Below, piece after piece: positions 27,983-44,903 of a DNA stretch of 64,000 nucleotides. The translations under genes were made by a program, and so were the position numbers. Position 1 is the first letter of the stretch; every line of letters starts with the position of its first letter. The notes below the pieces were generated by a model that did not search any database, was not told the DNA's origin, and saw nothing but the letters and a program-made list of their open reading frames with translations. The stretch covers positions 23,413,707-23,477,706 of the forward strand of contig NC_086354.1 of assembly GCF_036324505.1 (NCBI RefSeq), read 5' to 3'. Source of the stretch: Eleginops maclovinus. Taxonomy: Eukaryota; Chordata; Actinopteri; Perciformes; Eleginopidae.

Positions 27983-29283
27983 TGGTATGGACTCTGGCAG
28001 TGTTTAAAGACTGGTTAATGGAACAGAATAAGTGGACAGACTTGGACACTGACAGAAAGCCTCGATCAGTGCTGCCGTCTTTTAATTCACTCTCTCTGTC
28101 TCTGCATTTCGAGCTGTCAGTACGCGGAACGGACACATTTTTTGTCAGAAGCAGAAGCAAAAAGTTATCTGTGTTCATATTTCGTTATGCACGTCCATTT
28201 ATATAAATACTCTATTGTCCCCGCGCTGCTCATAAGGTCAACAGTGATTCACCGATGCTTTAGGGAAGCATGACTCTTCCCTTATGTTACTTATCAGTGT
28301 CACAACAGAGACCTGTCCGTGTGCTCTCTGTCCCCCGAACCCCGTGGACTCATGATGCTGCTGAGTGCTGCGAATGTGCCCACAGCTGAGATCTCAACAA
28401 AAGAGTCTCCGTTGTGGAGGCGCTCGACCAGGCCGATGGCTCCAACAATGGTGCTCTGTTTCCAAATATGTTGTTTGTCACATCGCCTGCCTTTAACTCG
28501 TCAAAGCCGCTGTTGTTCTGCTTCACTTCAACTTTATCCCACATCTTATGCAACTGGATGTGTAGTTTTACTCACATGTACTGTATGCTAGGCTTAATAA
28601 TAGCTCCGCAATATTTATGGTGTTGTGACTGACATTACATTTGATTTCTTTTCTGCTGAAAGGCGGAATTTTAAATTAATTAAAGTGTAGTTTGTCATAA
28701 TGGCTGAAGGGAAGTAGGCAATTTAACTCCTCACTTAACAAAAGGAGGCTTCATTCCTTCACAGACCAGATGACATGTATTTTAAAGCCCTGGAATAATG
28801 AACTTTTGAAGTTTTATGACATGACATTTTACAAATTAAGTTTTTATGCTATGTGATAAAGCCTGAAGCAGAGCACATATCGGGGGCATAAACCTGCTCA
28901 TATATCAACATGTAGGGCCTATTACCTCTGATTAATATTCATGCTTCTTTGATCTGTGGGTGAGGAGGGGGGGGGGGGGCGTACTGATCCCTGCAGAGCA
29001 ATGATTATCTACAATCAAAGGAGGGGAAAAAGGCAAATAGATTTGTGAAAGAGTGCCAGTGTGTATTTTTAACATGTCATTCTAGAGCTGTGAGATATAT
29101 ATCGGGGTCTTATATTAGAAATGCTCACCATCCTCCGTGGGTGGCACACACACTGCTGCTTCTGGAGGAAATGAATAAACCGACATTGTGGTTTTCGTGA
29201 TTGTAAGTGAGAAACAGTGAACACGATTTGGTGCAAGAGAAGCAAGCTCTATTTCTTAGAATGAGAGAGCCACAGGTGAGATT

Positions 29284-29286
<3 letters not shown>
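27983..29286. other. Non-coding stretch upstream of klf6
   Basis: No gene recognised. Contains a G-run at about 28968-28979. Parts are unique and could hold distal regulatory sequence, with no direct evidence. Confidence 0.4.

Positions 29287-29337
<51 letters not shown>
29287..29337 (+). repeat. (AC)n microsatellite
   Basis: Pure AC run of about 25 units, about 1 kb upstream of the klf6 start codon. Confidence 0.96.
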
Positions 29338-29338
<1 letters not shown>

Positions 29339-29663
29339 TCATACTATCTCCAGGTGGAGCAAATCTGTCCCTCATGATATGCCTCAAGCTGCTGCCACTA
29401 CAATAACCTGCACAGCATTTTATGAATAATCGTCTTTATGGCAACTCTATTATAATTTAATAGCTTATTAAACTGTCTCCACTGTCACAGGGAGACTCAT
29501 GATAATCCTCGTGGATCTCTGGACAGCCATGAAAAGGAAGAAGTGTGTGTGATTTGTTCCACAGACTGCAGAAATTGATCAGATCTTTGACGATCCCCCT
29601 GAGTGTAGACGCACAGGAGAAACTGAGCCAATGTGAGCCTTTCTTTGCAGACTTCACTGTGTC

Positions 29664-29800
<137 letters not shown>

Positions 29801-29939
29801 TGGAATGACGAGAGAAGTGCGTGTATTTGGACACTGAAGCGCAGAGAGCCGCGCTTCTCTCGCTGCTGCCGCTACTCTGGAGAGGCTCACGCTTGAATCA
29901 GTAGAAAAGTCGACTTCCTCGTTTTGGTACGGGAGGGTT

Positions 29940-30200
29940 CCGTGTTATATAGCGCTCTAAAAATAGCGCTGATTTAGCCCAATGGGAGCTGGAGACGCTC
30001 CGGACCTCGCACCAACCACAACAGACAGGATGAGTCGGCTGTGGCTTCCCATTGGCCAGGGGTGGTGTTGTAGGCGGGTCTTGCGCTCCCGCGAGCCCAT
30101 TGGCAGACGTGCCGAAACGTAATGTAATCACATGGGGGTGGGCTTGTCTGTAATTTTGAATCGGGGGGGAAGTTTACAGTGACTTTTGGAGAGTTCAGTG
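29940..30200 (+). promoter_or_regulatory. klf6: Probable klf6 core promoter region
   Basis: This block is CpG- and GC-richer than its surroundings. It contains three CCAAT boxes: CCAAT at 29979-29983 on the plus strand, and ATTGG at 30051-30055 and 30099-30103 (minus-strand CCAAT). A GC-box-like 'taggcgggtc' is at about 30071-30080, and a CACCC/GC-type 'gggggtgggc' near 30134. A TATA-like 'ttatata' sits at about 29945-29951, upstream of the CCAAT boxes, so it may not be the used one. CCAAT spacing would favour a start site around 30160-30200. Start site is inference; 5' RNA ends would decide. Confidence 0.5.
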
Positions 30201-30270
30201 TTGTGCGCTCTCTCAGTGCGTCACACGCTCCAAACCTTCACTGCAAGCGCGCTTCCGCAGACTCTCATAC

Positions 30271-30342
30271 ATGCAAACACTTCTCTCTCGGAAGCTTCGT
30301 TCTCACCTCTTGATTTCGCTTCTACTTGTGGCTGCATTTTAG
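30271..30342 (+). other. klf6 upstream ORF (23 codons)
   Basis: An ATG in the probable 5' UTR opens a 23-codon frame, rich in leucine towards its end, that stops with TAG at 30340-30342, 7 nt before the klf6 ATG. Its start context is weak (T at -3, C at +4), while the klf6 start has G at -3 and G at +4. If transcription begins upstream of 30271, most ribosomes would probably leak past, with little room to reinitiate. Regulation is inference; the frame itself is seen. Confidence 0.5.
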
Positions 30343-30349
30343 GAGTGAA

Positions 30350-36162
<5,813 letters not shown>

Positions 36163-38880
36163 GACGGCCTCGGTGTCGAGATCTCTGAGGGATGATTCTG
36201 GTTGATTGTCCTGACCTGTTGGGGATCAGCGAGGCCGGTGTGTCCTGGGAGCGTTAACATGGGCACCGCCGTGTTCCAGTCAGTGGAAAAAGATGAAGCA
36301 ACGCAGGCTATTATTTGCACCATACTTAGTGCCTCCAACACCTCGCTGTGGAGATTGCTCTTGAAAGGCTTTTATAGAGGAGCGCGAGGGGGGGAGGGAG
36401 TGCGGGAAGAGACTTTGGAAAAAAAAAAAAAGTTTAAAGGACTGGAAAGATCTGGGCTGGAGCAGACGGGAAGAGACTCTTCTGTATGGTGTTCAACGCT
36501 TTTTTCCCGGAGGATTATGGGACTCCCGCGGGTGGGGGGGGTCGTTCCTCTAATGACAGTGTGTTTGCCTGTACGCATGGGGACTGTGAGTGCCTGAGAC
36601 TGGATGCCTGAGCTGGCTTTATGGAGCGGATGGAGTTGCATTGTGGGACTGCGAGTGAATGACGTAGAAGGGGGTGATGTTAAACGAGGGAGGTTTCTTC
36701 GGGGTCTCACTGAGAATGAATGCAAGGGTTCTGTCTGTGCTGTTTGAGTCGATTGGCTGTGGATGGGAGTAGGCGCTTGTCTTTGTGCAGCGCCCCCTTT
36801 CTGCCCGGAGGTGGAACTACAGCTCCCTATCCAAACACGGGGAGGTCGTTTTGTTTAGTGCAGCTATTAAATGTGCAATGTATTACGTAGCTCAAAAAAC
36901 ATACATGCTATAAAGCTCATTTTGTTGTCCATTGTGTAAGCTCTGTATCTTAAAAAAAAAAACGTTAAAAAAAACAAAAAACTACGGTTGTACACAAACA
37001 GTTATTGCCATTATAACAGAAGTTGCATGGGATCTGGGGATGTGTTGCTCACCTGTTTGCTTATAGGACAACAAAATTCCATTCGAGAGCAGCTACCTTC
37101 ATATTACTCAATATCATAGTATTGTACAAAACACTTAAGGCAGTCATTTTGTGTTGTTGATAAGTTGGGGATACCACTATTGCTTGGCAACCGTCTTGAT
37201 CATGGGATTTCTGTTGCTTTTTCTTCACTTTTTGCTCTTCTCTTTTGTTCTATCTGTGAATGCACTGTTGACCTTACTGATGCCTTATGTAAGTGGCCTT
37301 GTCCTGTTGAATAGATTTCTCTCTCTTTCACACAAACACAAAAAAGACGGGGGGCTGCGAAAGCACTAGTGCGTTAATGAATTGCTTTATAAAGGCTCTG
37401 ATCCATGCAGTCGCACCTTTGCCCTTTTTTTGTCTCGCAGCAGACTCCTCTAAACTCGAAAAGAAAAAAAATAATGATCAGCTTAATAGTGACTGCCATT
37501 TAAACATGTCCGTGCATTCTTTGTGAAACATATCGTAAATCTAAATTCTCCCAAAAATGACCCCGGTCTGAGACAGAATTGTTTAGCACTTGAACTCAAA
37601 ATGTACTGCTATGTAGTATATGGTGGCGTGGATGCACTTCAGATGGACTGTGACTGACTGTCAAAGGTGCAGATGTAATTTGGCATGCTCAGCCACCGTG
37701 GCTGTGACAAATTAGATCAAATTTGGACGATTTATATCTGTTGACGTGTCAAACGCTTACAGTCTTCAAAGAAAAGGATGTGTCCTTAAGAGTAACGACA
37801 ACATCCTCAATCATGAGTCTGCATTGATGTATGTTTCGCCCTCAGCCAGGGTGAGTCAGTCTCTTTACTCAGCCCTGGTTTAAACAACCCGTGATCTGAC
37901 CCATAACCAGTTTAACCAGTTGAGCCGAGCTGCAGGTGTCGAGGTCTGCCTGTGTCTGAGATGAGACCAGGACCAGATGTATGTCTGTATCAACTTCACT
38001 ATATGCATGTTTTAACTTCAGTTTCTGTACATGACTTCAACGCACTTCTCTGTGGGTTGATGAAACTCTGAGCTTTCACGTTTTTACAAATTTGACAAAC
38101 TCTGTCACAATTTTCCCTATTTCTAGAAAACATTTTGGAGCATTAATGGATAACGTTGGGTGTGAAATGGAAAAAAGAACGCATCTGCTTTAAGGGTATG
38201 GTTGGTTCAAATGGCCCGAACCTGTCGGTGTCTGTTGCTCAGTACTCAATCTCACAACCTGGTCAACATCAAAGAAAGTCCATACACTGAGAAATGTCAA
38301 AAAATGCAAAGATATGTACATTGTAAACTAAGAGAATTTTGTAAGGAAGCTTCTATTTTGAAAGGGTATGGGACCAAAAACAAGTGCAGTGTAATGTTTC
38401 TAAAGATGACCCAATAAAGACTTGAGAGGCTGAAGAATTATTGTAAAATAGTCACACTCCATTCTCCTTCATTCGCTTCTGTAACAGCTTTGTTTTGATT
38501 TTTATTTGATTGGGTGAAGGTAGAGCAAATGTATGTCTATACACCTGTGGCCTATCATCTTTCAAGAAAAAAATAACAAAGCAAAAACAAAAAAAAGCAA
38601 CTTTTCAGACGTGAATTGTTCTGGACACTTGAATTGTCATCATTTTGCATTCTGTTGCCCGCTAAGTATTACGTTTGTTTATTTGCCATGTGTTGTTTTC
38701 TTTCTCTCAACTTTTGCAAAGAGGCCCTATCGTTAGCTAGAAGATCTTTATTGGATAACAATGGAGATCAAATACGAGGCTCTATTTTTGTTTTTGTTTA
38801 TTGCATAACAAGATTTTTTCATTTGAAATTGTTTTGTAAAATAGTTTCTGTATGAATGTATTTTTTATTGGAAAATCGAT
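36163..38880 (+). other. klf6: Probable klf6 3' UTR
   Basis: The sequence after the stop is unique, with few dispersed repeats for 2.7 kb, as expected for the long KLF6 3' UTR. A canonical AATAAA lies at 38413-38418. T-rich unique sequence continues to about 38880, so a longer form is possible. A-runs are at about 36420-36431 and 36952-36982. Open frames here (36202-36597, 37151-37369) have no domain and are chance. Confidence 0.55.
38413..38418 (+). terminator. klf6: Candidate poly(A) signal for klf6
   Basis: AATAAA 2.25 kb after the stop codon, followed by a T/G-containing stretch within 60 bp. It is the best placed canonical signal; later non-canonical use cannot be excluded. Confidence 0.5.
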
Positions 38881-41345
38881 AAAAAGAATTTATTGGATCT
38901 ACATGTGGTTTTTGTTTTCTTTCCTGGCCGCAGTCACACAGGAAGTCAGTGTTTATGGGATATTAATTCGATTCCCACAGCAGAAATAACTTATTTTACC
39001 CCATGGAGGTCAAAGATCATTCTTCTACAGAACTTGGGGTTAACAAAGAACAACCAGGGATACATCTTACAGAAGATGCTGAAACACTCACCAGCCGATG
39101 CTCTCCGTAATAACAACATTGCCTCGGGTTATTCCTATTAGTGCCAACAGATCACCTCAACAAACAAAAAAAACGTAGTCAAGCGTTGGGACGTTTCTCA
39201 ATCGTTTCAAATTCCTTATCCATGTCAAATTTGATGCATTGATGAACAGTTTTAAAAAAAGCTTTGTGCCTGTGCTAGGAATTTCAGCAGAGGAATAATC
39301 CAAAATAGATTTCAAAAGAAGTCCTTTGGGGTCAGAACCTCATTCAACTAGATTAAAAACAGAAAAATGGCAGCCGAAACTTTCCATCGCCAGCTTCCTG
39401 GTTCTGACCTTAAATGGTTATTTAGTGCAAACAGAGTTTTTGCTTTGAGTGGATTGATTGTTCTGCTTGTTGAAAATTCTGACAAAAGGTTAGAGTTAGA
39501 TTATTTGAATGTTCTGCAGACTTCCTTAAACCTCTCATCCCCAGAGAGTTCATTGTCTTTTTGTTACCATATCTCAGGAAGTACTTTCTAACTAAAGCAT
39601 GATCATAGCCCAAATAAATGATGGCCAAAGCTTTTAAAACAGGACCCAGCTCATAATTAACTGATATTATCCTTTAAATGAAGTGAAAGGCATGAACAAA
39701 TCTGACAAAAAGGAGAAATACTTCAGAGATATATTCATGATCAGGGTCTAAAGACAGAACGCTTATCCCAAGTTCGACAAAAGAGCAACGATGTGAGCGG
39801 GTGAATATGTGTGCTGGAATGTGGGGAAAATGTGTTGCTCCTTCTGCAGCCAAGAGAGCCGATGGTTTTTATCTTGCTCTCCAAGAAATTTATGCAAATT
39901 AAGTTGTGCCGCAAACAAATCCCTGATAAGAGCTCTGCACACTACACAGACAAATAGCCTCTTCATCTCCGATTGCAGGCACAAAGTGCTCCAGCTTTAA
40001 CACTGCAACGCTCTGTGCCCCAAAGCCCCTAAATAATTGAAGCACTCTCAAGAGTTTTTTTTATTTTTCAAAGCTGAATTTAGTGGTATTTTATTGCCAG
40101 AACTAAAAACTTTGCACTACAATGAAAATAAACACGTAAAAGAAAGGAGATAAATGAAGTTTCTGTAATCTGATGATTCCAGATCGAGAGGTTACTGTTG
40201 AAGAAAGAAATCTCCTGAAAAGCCTAAATGTTTGTTTGGTCTTTCGAAGGATCTTATATTCCCTGTAATATAACTCGGGGGAGTTGGTTTATCCAAGCAA
40301 TGGGGAATCTGGGATTTGCATTACTGCACTGTCAATTATTGTTGGGACACAATAACGGCATTTATATCAATTAAATTTGCACGACTGTGACAGACTCAAA
40401 TTGGCCTCATTTACCCTCCATCACTTATTAGGCTTCCTACTGTGTGCACAATTAAAAGACTAGCATGGCACTCTGGTTAATTCAATTTAGTGGTAAAAGT
40501 GGATCCATCCCCCCCCCCCCCCGATACACCCCTTACTTATGGTTCTACAGGGGCACTTGTTAAAGTTCAGTGAAGGATAGTTGTACCAGAGTTGTGGTCA
40601 TTGGTAGCTTTGTCAATATTTAAGGTTTACTGAAGCTTAAAACAATCAAGAGTGTTTCTAGATATTGTATTTTAATTTTCAAAACATTCAGACTCATTTC
40701 TGGTCACAACTAGCAGAGTGCAGACAGAAATCATGCCTTGCATAGCAGGTGTCAGCTGAAAAAAGTATAATTTATGTAGAAACATTAGCTATTTTAACCC
40801 CTAAATGTCAATTAAGTGATGTCAATTGGCCCTAAGTAACCATATCTACTGAGAGAGCCAATAAAAATAGACTTTAGTGACTAGATCAAAATAAATAGAC
40901 CTATGAGTTTCAATGCAACATGTGAACTGTATACGGTCATATTAAAAACTCAGTATTTGATTCAGTTTATTGTTTGTCGTTTGTAATTATTTGTAGGATT
41001 TGCCAACTCTTTCCTCGGTCATGTTAAGCCACATTCCCCAAAACAATACAGAGAGCATGACCTCAGTGTCCTACGGACCTGACTGACCAGGCTGTCCGCA
41101 ACAACCTGTTACTCCACTTCCTACCGGAACCTCTTTAAATATACTTTGAGGAGTAGGCGTTGGTTGGTCTCCTTCGGTTTTGAGAATTTGTTTTTGGTTG
41201 TTGGCCTGCAATAAATTCTGTGGTTGACACAAGCTGAATAGATTTTTGTTCTACAGCATAAAGTATGTCAATAAATACCCCACTGGTGAATTTAAAAACA
41301 GCGGTTAATGACAAGTGTCTAAATGAGACGACTAAACGTCATCAG
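38881..41345. other. Non-coding stretch; possible conserved element at about 40280-40500
   Basis: No gene recognised. 40280-40500 is unique and rich in AATTA/TTAATT motifs ('gtcaattattgttggg', 'gcacaattaaaag'), an enhancer-like composition. A C-run lies at about 40509-40521. Confidence 0.35.
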
Positions 41346-42064
41346 GCCCAACATTAGCCTCCTTTAGCTTAGCGATGGTGACGTGAAGTCATGTGACCGT
41401 GCTGTAGTTCCTTTATAGCCCAACATTAGCCTCCTTTAGCTTAGCGATGGTGACGTGAAGTCATGTGACCGTGCTGTAGTTCCTTTAAAGCCCAACATTA
41501 GCCGCCTTTAGCTTAGCGGTGGTGAGGTGAAGTCATGTGACCGTGCTGTAGTTCCTTTATAGCCCAACATTAGCCGCCTTTAGCTTAGCGGTGGTGAGGT
41601 GAAGTCATGTGACCGTGCTGTAGTTCCTTTATAGCCCAACATTAGCCGCCTTTAGCTTAGCGGTGGTGAGGTGAAGTCATGTGACCGTGCTGTAGTTCCT
41701 TTATAGCCCAACATTAGCCTCCTTTAGCTTAGCGGTGGTGACGTGAAGTCATGTGACCGTGCTGTAGTTCCTTTATAGCCCAACATTAGCCTCCTTTAGC
41801 TTAGCGGTGGTGACGTGAAGTCATGTGACCGTGCTGTAGTTCCTTTATAGCCCAACATTAGCCTCCTTTAGCTTAGCGGTGGTGACGTGAAGTCATGTGA
41901 CCGTGCTGTAGTTCCTTTATAGCCCAACATTAGCCGCCTTTAGCTTAGTGGTGGTGAGGTGAAGTCATGTGACCGTGCTTTAGTTCCTTTTTTGCCCAAC
42001 ATTAGCCGCCTTTAGTTAGTGGTGGTGAGGTGAAGTCATGTGACCGTGCTGTAGTTCCTTTAAC
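41346..42064 (+). repeat. 72-bp minisatellite, 10 copies
   Basis: Units begin at 41346, 41418, 41490, 41562, 41634, 41706, 41778, 41850, 41922 and 41994, an exact 72-bp step (the last is one base short). Each holds 'aagtcatgtgaccgtgctgt', i.e. the palindromic TCATGTGA M-box/E-box form. Two unit types exist: 'agcctcc' always with 'tgacgtg', and 'agccgcc' always with 'tgaggtg'. Confidence 0.96.
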
Positions 42065-42552
42065 CTTAGCTTTTTACTTCCGGAGATTGAACTCATGCTT
42101 AAAAAAATCCAATGAAATTCCAATGCTAACTTCCAGGTCGGCCAACAAAAATATACCTTCACTGACGCACTCTACAAAGGGCAAGGTCAATCCAGTGCTT
42201 AAATAACTCAGCTCTAAAAACCCCTATTAGTATGCTTTGAGGATGTTATATGAGAAGTAAGCATGGGTAATCCAAGGCCACATTTCTTTCAAGGGAGTAA
42301 ATTGAATACATGATCACATTGTGCAATAATCTGTACCGTTTTACAGCTCACGGATTGTAAGTACTGCAGTTATGGTGGGGCAGCTCCAGTGGGACTCCAA
42401 TGCTCCTCATTTACAACTCAACCCTGGGTGAAGTGAAGAGTATTCTGAGAGTGTATTCACACTCAGCTATTAGTGAAATGAATGAGAACATTGAAGGTCG
42501 ACAAGGAGAACAAGATCTTCCCTTCAGCAAGGTTTCATCGCATGCACATATG

Positions 42553-42555
<3 letters not shown>
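42065..42555. other. Non-coding stretch
   Basis: Unique sequence between the minisatellite and a CA microsatellite; nothing recognised. Confidence 0.5.

Positions 42556-42629
<74 letters not shown>
42556..42629 (+). repeat. (AC)n microsatellite
   Basis: Pure AC/CA run of about 37 units. Confidence 0.96.
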
Positions 42630-42631
<2 letters not shown>

Positions 42632-42727
42632 CTCCTCCCCCTCCTCAAAGCTCGTATGTCCTGTGGCCCTGGAGGGAGTTGCTTGTTAAACCAGAAGGAA
42701 AGTGGAGGTCGGTGACCCTGCATGGGG

Positions 42728-42901
42728 ATGGTAGTCCGTCATGTCTTTGTCACCTGGGAACCTTCCGGCTGGTTTTCATTCAAGTCCTGCCACAAAGAGC
42801 TGAGAGTCGTGCCAATTTTACAGATTCTCCAATACGGCATATTGGACCTGGAGTTGGTCTCCTGTGGTTTATAATTTTCCTTTTACACGTTTGCAATTAG
42901 C
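42728..42901 (+). other. Open segment with a membrane-segment-like end (unproven exon or remnant)
   Basis: One plus frame reads through ...FTDSPIRHIGPGVGLL and a short hydrophobic stretch to the TAG at 42898-42900. The order (Ser/Thr-rich spacer, 'GPGVGLL', hydrophobic segment) recalls the membrane entry of desmoglein-like cadherins. It is short, extends upstream only into the CA repeat, and lacks a donor, so this is a weak resemblance only. Confidence 0.1.
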
Positions 42902-44097
42902 TGATGTGTTAGATATTGGCACAGTGACAAAATACACTGAGATAAATGGTGCTAACAGCAGTGAAAAATGACAACTTCAACAACAGATCTTTCCAGAAAC
43001 AATGTCTCTGTAACTCTGAATAACAGAAGAGCACACTGTTAAATGTGAATTGATTAATGGTTTGCATTTTTAAGATGGAGAACCTTACGACTGTTAAAGC
43101 CTTGATGGCCAGCAGCTGTGACAACTGCTGATGCAGCAGAAAACAGACGGTGAAAGTTGGCAGGCATGGTCTTCAATAAAGCCCCAAAACTATGTCTTCA
43201 TTTGTGTTTTGTGTTGCAAAGTCTTTCCTTCTTGAGGACTCTATCAAGTGCTGAGTGTCCTAGTGCAATATCTGACAATAGCTACAAGCTAACATGCTAG
43301 CTGTACAGGGAGAGGGTGTTATATTTCTACCCAGCAACAAGATCTACCTCTGAGAAAATCATTTTCTTTACAGAACGACGACGCTAAGGCTTCAACTCTT
43401 TCACTATTTATTGGGTGTCCTTGGTGCAGGTAATCACATCTACACTGGTTCTTATACTTGCTGTGAGCAACATTTTGTTATGACTCGAAAAAGTGTTTTC
43501 TTGCTCTGCTGTTTCAACGGTAGAGGTGTAATGAAGTTAAACCCAACTAAAACTAGTTACAGGAGAATGGCTGCCATTGTTTCTTGGATGGTGATGCGTT
43601 AAACCAGGTTTTATGTTTTGCTTTTACTGCATTGAAACATTTTCGTACAGTTTTGTAAAAGGTTTTTCATTTTGTTTATTTATAGCTAAGTTGTGTGGGT
43701 TTTTATGTTGGATGTTTCATTTAGAGTTCTACGTTTGTAAGTTACAACAACAATGGTTTAGTTCAAGGTTTGATGCATGCAGTATTTAAAGTCCATGGTT
43801 ACCCATTTTAACATTTCTCCTGGCAACTACATGAATTTATTTTGTGGAAAAGTAATTAACATTTCAAGTTAGAGTCATAAGAACATCGGCATGTACTATT
43901 GGTAGGAGACAGGAAACAAACTACAGTCTCCAGTGTCTTTTTAATGTCAAGTAATCTGCTGGGTATCTTGTGTGATTGGTTAAGGTTGGAAAGAGAATTT
44001 ATCCATTTGAGTATCAGAAAAGTAATATATATTATTTGAATTGTGTGATTAAATCCTCCCATGGTTGAATTTGGTGTTCATTTTCCCCTATACAGAG
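42902..44097. other. Non-coding stretch
   Basis: Unique AT-rich sequence; nothing recognised. Confidence 0.45.
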
Positions 44098-44193
44098 GCC
44101 CAGATAGCTTTCCCAAACGCTGTGTACACAGACAGTGATGAAGAGGTCTGCAGCTTTGAGGGGGCCGGGGCTCTGGCCAGACTCGGTGCCTGA
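44098..44193 (+). other. Possible terminal coding exon (unproven)
   Basis: After an acceptor-like T/C-rich 'ttttcccctatacag', a frame with ordinary codon use reads AQIAFPNAVYTDSDEE, then VCSFEGAGALARLGA, and stops with TGA at 44191-44193. The acidic 'DSDEE' and 'FEGAGALA' vaguely recall cytoplasmic cadherin tails (YEG-GS-A). No upstream exons are found and no family is assigned. It could be a decayed gene end or chance. Confidence 0.18.
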
Positions 44194-44711
44194 TGGATGG
44201 GCATTCCTCAGCCTTCCTCCCCCTCTGCTCCCCCCCTCAACCTCCCCATTCCCCTACTCTCTCCTCCCCTAGGTGATGAACAAGCTCATTACTACGGCAT
44301 ACAGATAAAAGGAGGCCATTATCTTTTCACAGCGCACTTTGAACTCTGGAAAAAGGAATCTACCCCTCCCTGTCTCCTGGCTTGTGGTTACGTAATGAAG
44401 TCACGGCACGGTGAAATAGGTGGCTCACTGCCAAGGTTCTCTGTGCACCCCCGCGCTGAAATATACTCCCAAGATACTGTCATGGACACATACACAGAAT
44501 TCTAGCTTGTCAGTGAACCGAGTCTATCTGTACTTCTATCCTGTCGTGATGCTTCTGTCAACAGAGGGGAAGTCTGTTATCTTCCCTAGTCAAAAGAAAG
44601 ACTAAAAGCAAGGGCGACATCTTCATTCAGACGCGGGTGGAGACCAAGCAAACTGTAACTGTGTAGATGGGAAAGATCTGTATGCCATGGTTTTGAGCTT
44701 GCCTTTTTATA

Positions 44712-44903
44712 CGCTGAAAAAACTGAAACTTTAATTATATGTATTTTGTCAACAGGTTGCACATAACTGTATTACGTTAGTAGAAGTAAATAATTAAGTT
44801 CAGATAGGTTCAACTTAATATTACTGCTTTCAACTAACGTAATACAGTTATGTGCAACCTGTTGACAGAATGCATTTCATTAAAGACAACAGTTTTTTCA
44901 GTC
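44712..44903. mobile_element. Palindromic MITE (192 bp, almost one complete hairpin)
   Basis: The outer arms CTGAAAAAACTG (44714-44725) and CAGTTTTTTCAG (44890-44901) pair. Further in, a perfect 35-bp inverted repeat lies at 44747-44781 and 44833-44867 (starts tgtcaacaggttgcacataa). The centre also pairs imperfectly, leaving a loop of a few bases near 44806. TA dinucleotides at 44710-44711 and 44904-44905 fit a TA target duplication as in Tc1/mariner-type MITEs. No coding capacity. Confidence 0.8.

Noticed and set aside
36202..36597. 131-codon frame after the klf6 stop
   Set aside because: Lies in the 3' UTR, includes a poly-A run and has no known domain.
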